DNA of 64,000 nucleotides, taken from contig SVFF01000007.1 in assembly GCA_015057005.1 (NCBI GenBank), forward strand, positions 1 to 64,000. The letters are read 5' to 3'. The stretch comes from Lachnospiraceae bacterium. Lineage in GTDB: Bacteria > Bacillota > Clostridia > Lachnospirales > Lachnospiraceae. This document shows, in pieces, positions 57,051-64,000 of this stretch; positions within the stretch are counted from its first letter, which is position 1, and every line of letters starts with the position of its first letter. Made by a program: the position numbers and the translations under genes. The notes under the pieces are model-generated. The model searched no databases, was not told where the DNA came from, and worked only from the letters and a program-made list of their open reading frames with translations.

Positions 57051-58751
57051 ATGACAGCTTTACTTATTATTCTCGCAGCAATCGTTTTGCTGGTAATCGG
57101 CTATTTTACATACGGCTCTTACCTTGCAAAGCAGTGGGGCGTTGACCCCAACAAAAAGACTCCCGCGATCGAAATGGAAGATGGTGTTGACTATGTAGCA
57201 GCTCCCGCAGCAGTACTTATGGGACATCATTTCTCCTCTATCGCAGGTGCAGGTCCTATCAACGGACCTATCCAGGCAGCCGTTTTCGGTTGGGTTCCTG
57301 TATTCCTTTGGTGTATCATCGGTGGTATTTTCTTCGGCGGTCTTCAGGACTTCGGTTCCTTGTTTGCATCCGTTCGTCATGGTGGTAAATCCGTTGGTGA
57401 GATCATCCAGTCCTCTATGGGCAAGAAAGCTAAGAAACTGTTCGTTATCTTTGCTTTACTGGTACTGATGCTGGTTATTGCATCCTTCGTAAACGTAGTA
57501 GCAGGTACTTTCCTGACTGCTGCTGATGCTGGTCAGGTTGGTTTCGTTGCTAACCCTACCGGTAACCAGACCACAGCTATGATCTCTCTGCTGTTCATCG
57601 TACTGGCTATCATCTATGGTTATGTTACCAATAAGCTGGGTGTTAAGACCGTTCCTGCTACCATCGCAGGTATCATCGGTATCGTTATCATTACCATCAT
57701 CGGTCTGAACTTCGGTTTCGCTATGAGCCGTACTGCATGGATCATCTTCATCGGTGCTTACATCAGTATCGCTTCCCTGGTTCCTGTATGGATCCTGCTG
57801 CAGCCTCGTGACTATCTGTCCAGCTTCCTGCTTTACGGTATGATCGCTCTGGCTGTTATCGGTATCATCCTGACCGCTATCACCGGCAATGCTACTTTCT
57901 CTATTCCTGCATTCACCGGTTGGGAGACCAAGGTTGGTACCATGTTCCCCGCTCTGTTCATCACTGTTGCATGTGGTGCATGTTCCGGTTTCCACAGCTT
58001 GATTGCTACCGGTACCTCCTCCAAGCAGCTGGACAACGAGAAGAACGCTAAGTTCATCGGTTACGGTTCCATGCTGATCGAGTCTGCTCTGGGTATCATT
58101 TCCCTGATCGCAGTTGGTATGATCTGGGAGAAGTACTCAGCAGGTGGTCTGACTCCTCCTGCAGCATTCGCTTCCGGTATCGCTACCATGTTCGGTGCTG
58201 ATACTACTACTGTATATGCAACCATTTACGCTCTGCTTACTCTGGCAGTTTCCGTATTTGCTCTTACTTCCCTGGATACCGGTACCCGTCTGAGCCGTTT
58301 CATGTTCGCTGAACTGTTCCTGAAGGAAGGCGAAGAGTCCTGGAAGGACGCTAAGGGTATCCGCAAGCTCCTTGCTAACCCTCTGTTTGCAACTCTGTTC
58401 ATGGTTGTTATCGGTTGTATCCTTGGTGGACTGAGCCTGTCTCAGATCTGGGGTCTGTTCGGTGCTGCTAACCAGCTCCTTGCAGGTATCGCGCTGATGG
58501 CAGTAGCTGCATGGCTTGGTGAAGTAGGAAAGAACAACAAGATGTTCTTCATTCCTATGGCATTCATGCTTGTTGCAACTATCACCAGCCTTGTTCTCAC
58601 TGTTACCAAGAAGATCGCTCTGGTTGCTGCTGGCGGCGCAGCTTGGGGTGACTGGTTCCAGATGCTGTTCGCAGCAGCTATGGTTATCCTGGCAGTTATC
58701 CTGGTTGTTGAAAGCATCGGCGTATTCAAGAAGCAGATGAAGAAGAACTAA
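57051..58751 (+). CDS. cstA: CstA-family carbon starvation / pyruvate-type carrier
   Basis: 566 residues with roughly 14-16 hydrophobic helices. CstA features are DGVDYVAAPAAVLMGHHFSS, IAGAGPINGPIQA, DFGSLFASVRHGGKS, ACGACSGFHSLIATGTSSKQ and LDTGTRLSRF. Family members take up pyruvate or peptides during carbon limitation. The coding sequence is strikingly uniform in codon choice (repeated GGT ATC, CTG and GCT), a mark of strong expression. GGGAGAAG precedes ATG. A paralogue lies at 62040. Confidence 0.93.
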   Translation: MTALLIILAAIVLLVIGYFTYGSYLAKQWGVDPNKKTPAIEMEDGVDYVAAPAAVLMGHHFSSIAGAGPINGPIQAAVFGWVPVFLWCIIGGIFFGGLQDFGSLFASVRHGGKSVGEIIQSSMGKKAKKLFVIFALLVLMLVIASFVNVVAGTFLTAADAGQVGFVANPTGNQTTAMISLLFIVLAIIYGYVTNKLGVKTVPATIAGIIGIVIITIIGLNFGFAMSRTAWIIFIGAYISIASLVPVWILLQPRDYLSSFLLYGMIALAVIGIILTAITGNATFSIPAFTGWETKVGTMFPALFITVACGACSGFHSLIATGTSSKQLDNEKNAKFIGYGSMLIESALGIISLIAVGMIWEKYSAGGLTPPAAFASGIATMFGADTTTVYATIYALLTLAVSVFALTSLDTGTRLSRFMFAELFLKEGEESWKDAKGIRKLLANPLFATLFMVVIGCILGGLSLSQIWGLFGAANQLLAGIALMAVAAWLGEVGKNNKMFFIPMAFMLVATITSLVLTVTKKIALVAAGGAAWGDWFQMLFAAAMVILAVILVVESIGVFKKQMKKN

Positions 58752-58779
58752 TTACATATTTTAATTAGGGAATAATAGA

Positions 58780-58813
58780 AAGGGTGTGGCCCGTGGGGTC
58801 ACACCCTTTTTTT
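58780..58813 (+). terminator. Terminator after the first CstA-family gene
   Basis: AAGGGTGTG pairs with CACACCCTT, followed by a run of seven T. It stands between the CstA-type gene and the convergent KtrA gene. Confidence 0.88.
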
Positions 58814-58840
58814 GAATGGTGCGTCCGGCGGGCGCACCGC

Positions 58841-59491
58841 TTAGAGAAGTTTGTTAATGGATTTGTTGTTGGCGATTATGATCAGCTTGACAGAGGAATC
58901 AAGGATTTCTTCGGGATTGATGTCTACAGAGACGATATCCTGTTTGCGGATCGCAACAACATTGATAGCGTAATTCTTGCGAAGATTCAATTCAATTAAA
59001 TTTTTACCGATCCATTCAGGTTTGAGATCCAGTTCAATAATGGAAAAATCACCGGAGAGTGCGATCATATCTATAAAACCTGAACTGATCAGATTTTTGG
59101 CCAAACGGATGCCGGACTCGTGTTCGGGGAACAGAACCTCATCGGCACCTACACGGGCTAATATTTTCTGATGCATCTCATTTGCACATTTGGCAATGAC
59201 TGTTTTTACACCGGCTTCTTTACAAAGGGTTACCGCCAAAACAGTGGCCTCCAAATTGTTGGCCATGGCGATGACCACTACATCAACATTGGAGATACCT
59301 AATTGTTGAATGGCTTCCGGAGATGTGATATCAGCACATTTGCAGATGGGTAAATCCCCGGCTGCTTTGTTTACAATATTTTCGTCATAGTCAACAGCGA
59401 TGACTTCAGCCCCGTTTTGGACAAGTTCCCGGGCAACGGCAATTCCATATCTTCCCAAACCAAATACAGCATACGTTTTACGATTTTTCAT
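58841..59491 (-). CDS. ktrA: KtrA/TrkA potassium-uptake regulatory subunit
   Basis: 216 residues: RCK_N Rossmann domain with FGLGRYGIAVARELVQNG (NAD/ATP-binding glycines) and acidic D at the end of strand two (VIAVDYDENIV), then an RCK_C domain from about 135. It forms the cytoplasmic ring that gates KtrB in response to nucleotides. It is encoded 11 bases after ktrB in the same operon. Length is normal. Confidence 0.93.
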   Translation of the reverse strand: MKNRKTYAVFGLGRYGIAVARELVQNGAEVIAVDYDENIVNKAAGDLPICKCADITSPEAIQQLGISNVDVVVIAMANNLEATVLAVTLCKEAGVKTVIAKCANEMHQKILARVGADEVLFPEHESGIRLAKNLISSGFIDMIALSGDFSIIELDLKPEWIGKNLIELNLRKNYAINVVAIRKQDIVSVDINPEEILDSSVKLIIIANNKSINKLL

Positions 59492-59502
59492 ATGATACTC
59501 CT

Positions 59503-60864
59503 TTATCCGACGCTGATTTCTTCCGTCGGGTTTTTTATAATATTATTGTTTTGCTTGTTACTGTTTAATGCCAGTGCAAAAGACAGGGGGCCGACTCTGC
59601 CCAGGTACATGGTACAGATGACGATGAATTTACCGGCGGCATTTAGAAAAGGAGTCAGATTGCGGGTCAGTCCGACAGTAGCGGTAGCACTGACTGACTC
59701 ATAGAGAATATCTAATATGTCAGCATTTGTCACCATGGAGAGCAGTAATGCGGAGGTGAACATAATGATAAAGGACATGCAAGTGACCGCAACCGCTTTG
59801 CTGCTTGCTTGTTTGGAGATTTTGCGGTTGAATATGTCCACTTCATTTTTGTTTTGTATGGATGCGATCATGGTCATAATCAGGACCACCACGGTTACTG
59901 TTTTGATGCCGCCGGCAGTGCCGACGGGAGAACCGCCGATAAACATGAGAAGCAGGCAGAGGAGAGATGACGCATCTGTAAGATTCTCCTGAGGTATGGA
60001 AGCAAAACCGGCAGTTCTTGTGGTAACAGACTGAAAAAGGGATATTTGAAGCTTGTCATACCAGGGAAGGGCCTGTATTGTCAATGGATTATTATATTCA
60101 AAACAGAAAATCAGGGCAGCGCCGCACACGATCAAAATAATGGTTGATGTAATGGCGATTTTGCTGTGCAGGGTGAGGCGGCGGAAGATATGATGATTTC
60201 TTTGTGAGGTCCTTTTTACAACATGAAGCACATCCCACCAGACAATATATCCGATTCCTCCCAGGATGATCAACATGCAGGTGACAAGATTGATCAGGGG
60301 ATTTGTACTGTAGTCACATAGGCTGTTTTCGGCAATAATATCAATACCGGCATTGCAGAAAGCAGAGATGGAAGTAAAAACAGAAATCCAGATACCCCGC
60401 AAACCAAATTCAGGGATGAAAACAAACATATATAACAAAGCTCCGATTCCCTCTACCAGAAAAGAACCGAGTACTACTTTCTTTACAAATTGAATGATGC
60501 CGGATAGGCTATTTAAGTTAAAAGCATCCTGTAAGAGCAAGCGATGGTTGATCCCCATTCTTTTTTGCAGCAGTATCATCAGCACGGACATAATTGTGAT
60601 TACACCCAGTCCGCCGATTTGAATTAAGAGTAGGATTACGATTTGCCCGAATACACTCCAGGTGGAAAAGGTAGGTAAGGTCACCAAACCGGTAACACAT
60701 GTGGCAGTAGTGGCGGTAAAAAGGGCATCTAAATAGGGTACTGCTGTTCGGTTTGCCGAACTGATCGGTAAACTAAGCAGGAGGCTGCCCAGAATAATCA
60801 CACTCAAAAAACTTAGCATAATGATATGTGTGGAGGAAAATATCAGATTTTTCGGTTCTTTCAT
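59503..60864 (-). CDS. ktrB: KtrB/TrkH-family potassium transporter
   Basis: 453 residues with the fourfold M1-P-M2 plan and a filter glycine in each P loop: TATCVTGLVT, ISAFCNAGIDI, SVTTRTAGFASI and SATATVGLTRNL. It carries K+ (with Na+) across the membrane together with the KtrA ring encoded next to it. It has no unusual features. AAAGAACCG near the start and GGAACC upstream give only a weak ribosome site. Confidence 0.93.
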   Translation of the reverse strand: MKEPKNLIFSSTHIIMLSFLSVIILGSLLLSLPISSANRTAVPYLDALFTATTATCVTGLVTLPTFSTWSVFGQIVILLLIQIGGLGVITIMSVLMILLQKRMGINHRLLLQDAFNLNSLSGIIQFVKKVVLGSFLVEGIGALLYMFVFIPEFGLRGIWISVFTSISAFCNAGIDIIAENSLCDYSTNPLINLVTCMLIILGGIGYIVWWDVLHVVKRTSQRNHHIFRRLTLHSKIAITSTIILIVCGAALIFCFEYNNPLTIQALPWYDKLQISLFQSVTTRTAGFASIPQENLTDASSLLCLLLMFIGGSPVGTAGGIKTVTVVVLIMTMIASIQNKNEVDIFNRKISKQASSKAVAVTCMSFIIMFTSALLLSMVTNADILDILYESVSATATVGLTRNLTPFLNAAGKFIVICTMYLGRVGPLSFALALNSNKQNNNIIKNPTEEISVG

Positions 60865-60894
60865 AACAGGTTCCTTATCTAAAGTAAAATGTAA

Positions 60895-61869
60895 TTACAG
60901 CGGATAGTCCGTCAATGCAGTCTCTATAATATGCTTGTTGGAAAAGTCAAGCAGTGTCTCAAAATAATCCTCCATACCGATCAGATAAGCAAGTCCATGT
61001 CCGGCGCCCGGCACGGTAAGGATGGTCTTGGGGGCGGTGCAGGCCTCGTAATTGCGGATGCTCATATGGCAGGGAACGAAATCATCGGCTTCACCGTGGA
61101 TAAAGATGATGGGGCGCTGACAATGCTTCATGGCCTCTATAGGGGAGGTCTCGTCCAGATCAAAGTGTCCGTAAAGTCGGGCCCCCAGCTTTACAAAGGG
61201 ATAGGCAAGTGTGGGCGGTAATTTCATTTCACGGATAGTCTTTTTGATAATGTCCTTTGCGGAGGTATAGCCGCAGTCTGCCAGGACACCGATTACATTT
61301 TCGGGAAGAGGATTGCCTGCGGCAATCATGACTGTAGCTGCGCCCATGGAAATACCGGTGAGGACAATCTTCACATCGGATCCGAAGTGGCTGATCAGGA
61401 ACTCTATCCAGGAGTGGCAGTCACGGCTTTCATTGATGCCGAAGGTGATGACTTGTCCTTCGCTTCGTCCGCTGGTGCGCTGGTCTACCAGCAGGATGTT
61501 GCGGCCCAGCTTGAAGCAGCGTTGTACGCCGCCGCCCAGGTCGCGCTCAGCGCTGCCACGGTAGCCGTGGAACATAAGTTCAATGAGGGCGCCGGGAGCA
61601 TATTCATAATAATTGCCGTGAAGTGTCAGACCGTCAAAGGAGGTAATCTCAAATTCCTGATGGGGAAGCGCACGGGTCTGTTTCATCCAGGAGATCATCT
61701 GATCCCTGAAGGGCTCGTAAATCTCGCCCTCGGGGATGCTGTATTCCTCAGGATTTGCAGGTACTTTCCGGGAGGCATAGAAGGCTATGCGGAAGCAAAT
61801 GTAGGAAATGAGCAGCGTGGCAAGTGTCAGGAACAAGAGTACAAGTACGGAAAGTAATGTTGTTTTCAT
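60895..61869 (-). CDS. Membrane-anchored alpha/beta hydrolase
   Basis: 324 residues from ATG 61869 (GGAGAC six bases upstream); the frame runs upstream without a ribosome site. One N-terminal membrane helix (LLSVLVLLFLTLATLLISYI) anchors the protein. The catalytic triad is visible: Ser in TGISMGAA, Asp in HGEADDFV and His in GAGHGLAY, with the oxyanion region MFHGYRGSA. Family: serine aminopeptidase-like/DUF hydrolases common in Firmicutes. The substrate is not known. Confidence 0.88.
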   Translation of the reverse strand: MKTTLLSVLVLLFLTLATLLISYICFRIAFYASRKVPANPEEYSIPEGEIYEPFRDQMISWMKQTRALPHQEFEITSFDGLTLHGNYYEYAPGALIELMFHGYRGSAERDLGGGVQRCFKLGRNILLVDQRTSGRSEGQVITFGINESRDCHSWIEFLISHFGSDVKIVLTGISMGAATVMIAAGNPLPENVIGVLADCGYTSAKDIIKKTIREMKLPPTLAYPFVKLGARLYGHFDLDETSPIEAMKHCQRPIIFIHGEADDFVPCHMSIRNYEACTAPKTILTVPGAGHGLAYLIGMEDYFETLLDFSNKHIIETALTDYPL

Positions 61870-61975
61870 AGGAAAGTCTCCGGCATACAATTTAGATTTT
61901 ATAAACAGTATACTGCATTTGGAATAAAAATAAAAGAGGATAATAAAGTATGTTAATAGATAAGGTACATTAAAA

Positions 61976-62003
61976 GGACCGCCGGTTTGGCAACCGACGG
62001 TCC
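61976..62003 (-). terminator. Terminator of the second CstA-family gene
   Basis: GGACCG.CGGTT pairs with AACCG.CGGTCC. On the minus strand the stem is followed by TTTTAATG, downstream of the gene ending at 62040. Confidence 0.8.
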
Positions 62004-62039
62004 GGAATCGTTTCATTATTCAATTTTGGCTTTGGTGAA

Positions 62040-63473
62040 TTATGCCTGCTTCTTTGCTGCTTTTAAGAAGATTGCAAGGAAGCCAATCGCGCAGACAGCA
62101 CCGATTACCAGTGCGATAGGATAGTATACTGCGTAGGTGATGCCAAGAGGAGTCCACAGAAGTCCCAGACACTCAGGCGCACATGCAAAGTATGTCATGG
62201 AAACGCCGGACATGAAAGTTGCGGGGATTGTGCAGATCCAGTGGTTCTTCTTGTTCTTAACCAGGTACATAGCAGCTGCCCACAGAGCCAGCATAGCCAG
62301 AGTCTGGTTTGCCCAAGAGAAGTAACGCCAGATAATGGAGTAGTCGATCTGGCAGATCAGAGCGCCGATACCTAACAGGGGAACGGACAGAAGCAGACGC
62401 TTCTTCCAGTCAGCCTGATCGATCTTGAACCAGTCAGCGATGGTCAGACGAGCGGAACGGTATGCGGTATCACCGGAGGTGATAGGACAAGCGATAACGC
62501 CCAGCATAGCCAGGAGACCGCCAAACTTACCCATGGTGGTGTTACAGATGGTGTAAACAACAGCGTTTACGCCGGCACCTGCTTCAAGCAGAGCCTGGCT
62601 GTTCTCGTAGAAGGAAACACCTGCAGCAGCCCAAACCATTGCGATAATGCCTTCAGCAACCATTGCACCGTAGAATACCTTGTGACCCTGCTTTTCACTG
62701 GTACAGCAGCGGGCCATCATAGGGGACTGGGTAGCGTGGAAACCGGAGATCGCACCACATGCAACAGTGATGAACATGAAAGGCCATACAGCAGTGCCCT
62801 TTGCATGCTGGTTGGCGAAGTTTGCCCACAGCTCAGGCATCTCATAGTTGCCGGAGAATAACAGAACAGCAGCAACGCCGATTGCCATGATCAAGAGACA
62901 AGCACCAAATAAGGGATAAATCTTACCGATAACTTTGTCAACGGGAACGAAAGTAGCCACGAAGTAGTAAACAATAACAACCCAAAGCCAGAAAGTAGCG
63001 TCCAGCTTCTCTGGAGTCAGCATAGCCAAAAGGCCTGCGGGACCCTTGGAGAATACAACACCTACCATTACTAACAGGATAACGGAGAATACACGCATAA
63101 CCTGCAGCATGGCCTTGCCCAGATAGATACCGGTGATCTCAGAGATGGATGCACCTCTGTGACGCATGGAGAGCATACCGCTCATGTAGTCGTGAACAGC
63201 ACCTGCAAAGATGGTACCGAAAACGATCCACAGATAAACAATAGGTCCGAACAGAGCACCATTCAGAGCACCGAAGATGGGGCCTAAACCTGCAATGTTC
63301 AGCAGCTGGATCAGGAAAATCTTCCAGCCCTTCATAGGAACAAAGTCCACACCGTCATTGATGGTGACAGCGGGAGTGGGGCGATCGTCAGCGCCGAAGA
63401 TTTTGTCTACGCGTTTGCCGTAGATGAAATAGCCTGCGATCAGGATTGCTACACAGATAATGAAAGTAAGCAT
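62040..63473 (-). CDS. Second CstA-family carrier
   Basis: 477 residues from ATG 63473 (AGGAGGAAGACT upstream; the ATG at 63488 overlaps that site). It is a CstA paralogue of the shorter type, with about 12-13 helices, DGVDFVPMKGWKIFLIQLLN, IAGLGPIFGALNGALFGP, HDYMSGMLSMRHRGAS, ACGAISGFHATQSPM and CPITSGDTAYRSARL. It may carry pyruvate, an amino acid or a small peptide. An unusual set of inverted and direct repeats lies between its start and the next divergent gene, pointing to specific regulation. Confidence 0.92.
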   Translation of the reverse strand: MLTFIICVAILIAGYFIYGKRVDKIFGADDRPTPAVTINDGVDFVPMKGWKIFLIQLLNIAGLGPIFGALNGALFGPIVYLWIVFGTIFAGAVHDYMSGMLSMRHRGASISEITGIYLGKAMLQVMRVFSVILLVMVGVVFSKGPAGLLAMLTPEKLDATFWLWVVIVYYFVATFVPVDKVIGKIYPLFGACLLIMAIGVAAVLLFSGNYEMPELWANFANQHAKGTAVWPFMFITVACGAISGFHATQSPMMARCCTSEKQGHKVFYGAMVAEGIIAMVWAAAGVSFYENSQALLEAGAGVNAVVYTICNTTMGKFGGLLAMLGVIACPITSGDTAYRSARLTIADWFKIDQADWKKRLLLSVPLLGIGALICQIDYSIIWRYFSWANQTLAMLALWAAAMYLVKNKKNHWICTIPATFMSGVSMTYFACAPECLGLLWTPLGITYAVYYPIALVIGAVCAIGFLAIFLKAAKKQA

Positions 63474-63518
63474 AGTCTTCCTCCTCATGAGAAAATATTT
63501 GCGGATGTGATCTGCGTT

Positions 63519-63575
63519 AAGATTTCTTTATATTTACATAAAGAAATCTTAACATCCGTATAAAGAAATTTTAAC
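63519..63575. promoter_or_regulatory. Triple-site operator upstream of the second CstA-family gene
   Basis: AAGATTTCTTTAT (63519-63531) and ATAAAGAAATCTT (63538-63550) form a 13-bp perfect inverted repeat. A third half site, ATAAAGAAATTTTAAC, follows in direct orientation, and each is bordered by GTTAA/TTAAC. The arrangement, 46-100 bases before the start, is what a dimeric activator or response regulator would use. Confidence 0.65.
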
Positions 63576-63782
63576 ACTACAAAAGGGCTTTTGCAATAAA
63601 CTGACGACAGATTTATAAAAATCGTGAAATAAGTCAAAATAATTTATTAAAATTGTGTAAAATGCACATGGATATAATGGTAAAAAGTCTGAAATTTGTA
63701 AGAAGTATATTGCGCTTTACGGTGGGAATAAGATATAATGAAAAAAAGATTTATCATTATTATAAAGAAAAGGAGTGTTGTT

Positions 63783-64000
63783 ATGGATTTTATTAATAAA
63801 GCGATTGATTCTCTCGCAACTGTTGGCAAAGAGGTGTCCCAGAAGGCTACAGATGTTTCTGCAATTGCAAAAGCAACCCTGCAGATGAAAGAGAAGGAGA
63901 AACAGCTCCAGAATACGCTGAAAGCACTTGGAACCGTATTATACACCCAGAAGAAGGAAGTGGCTGAGGAGTTATTCCCCGAACTGACGGAACTGATCCA
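63783..64000 (+). CDS. Coiled-coil protein, N-terminal part (runs off the window)
   Basis: The first 72 residues of a gene that continues past base 64000. ATG 63783 follows AAAGGAGTGTTGTT. The visible part is one long amphipathic helix (FINKAIDSLATVGKEVSQKA ... LQMKEKEKQLQNTLKALGTV) without signal peptide. Such N-termini precede a zinc-ribbon in some Firmicutes proteins, but the rest is not visible. TATAAT lies near 63734 and may belong to its promoter. Confidence 0.8.
   Translation, partial: MDFINKAIDSLATVGKEVSQKATDVSAIAKATLQMKEKEKQLQNTLKALGTVLYTQKKEVAEELFPELTELI

Noticed and set aside
1..64000. CRISPR arrays, rRNA genes, complete tRNA genes, classical riboswitches
   Set aside because: Looked for on both strands by eye; no regularly spaced repeat-spacer pattern, rRNA block, complete cloverleaf or recognisable aptamer was seen.

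Overview
The window looks like a chromosome segment of a spore-forming gut Clostridium relative, most likely Lachnospiraceae (Bacillota). The grounds are strong AGGAGG-type ribosome binding sites, sigma-A promoters, solitary-type ECF vitamin transporters, CstA carriers, a DcuS/DcuR-type two-component pair and a fragment of the sporulation protease SpoIVB. Two base compositions are obvious by eye: moderately GC-rich core genes at 1-4.65 kb and 39-64 kb, and an AT-rich accessory island between them.

1-4.65 kb: the end of a membrane-anchored surface protein, then an ECF transporter operon (T, fused A1A2 ATPase, S, second T). 4.66-6.25 kb: a YafQ/DinJ-type toxin-antitoxin pair with its promoter-operator, and a phage/plasmid-type replication-initiator-like gene. 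6.3-7.1 kb: a junction zone with the first copy of a 90-bp repeat, a terminator, a tRNA-like remnant and a SpoIVB C-terminal remnant.

8.0-26.7 kb is the most interesting part. It encodes a Ser/Thr kinase, a TerY-like von Willebrand A protein and a PP2C phosphatase (the 'TerY-P' triad, same composition as E. coli yegI/yegL/yegK). These run together with a transglutaminase-fold protein, two large FtsK/EssC-like ATPases, three small helical WXG100-like proteins, a coiled-coil protein with a His-rich nuclease/toxin-like C-terminus, and two paralogous zinc-ribbon/Sel1-repeat proteins. I read this as a phospho-regulated, type-VII-secretion-like apparatus with its own effector. The membrane partners of known T7SS (EsaA, EssA, EssB) are not visible.

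26.9-38.8 kb: a minus-strand trio of unknown genes, a carboxynorspermidine-decarboxylase-like enzyme with an HTH/acetyltransferase-like regulator and shared palindromic operators, then a plus-strand series (TatD nuclease, membrane HExxH protease, unknown small proteins). That series carries a split DnaA: two free-standing DnaA-N-like proteins and a separate AAA+/domain IV protein. The island ends at the second 90-bp repeat (38.95 kb). A third copy at 42.5 kb runs into the end of an SGNH hydrolase gene. No integrase, transposase or relaxase is visible in the window.

39-64 kb is core-like. It holds a CitB/DcuR-DcuS regulatory pair and a PQ-loop/SGNH pair. A sugar-acid or glycan utilisation locus follows (PHP hydrolase, MFS carrier, putative TIM-barrel glycosidase, FG-GAP propeller protein, metallo-beta-lactamase, two Gfo/Idh/MocA dehydrogenases, AraC regulator), with a CoA-disulfide-reductase/rhodanese fusion embedded in it. 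The stretch closes with two CstA-family carriers, a KtrAB potassium uptake system, an alpha/beta hydrolase and the start of a small coiled-coil protein.
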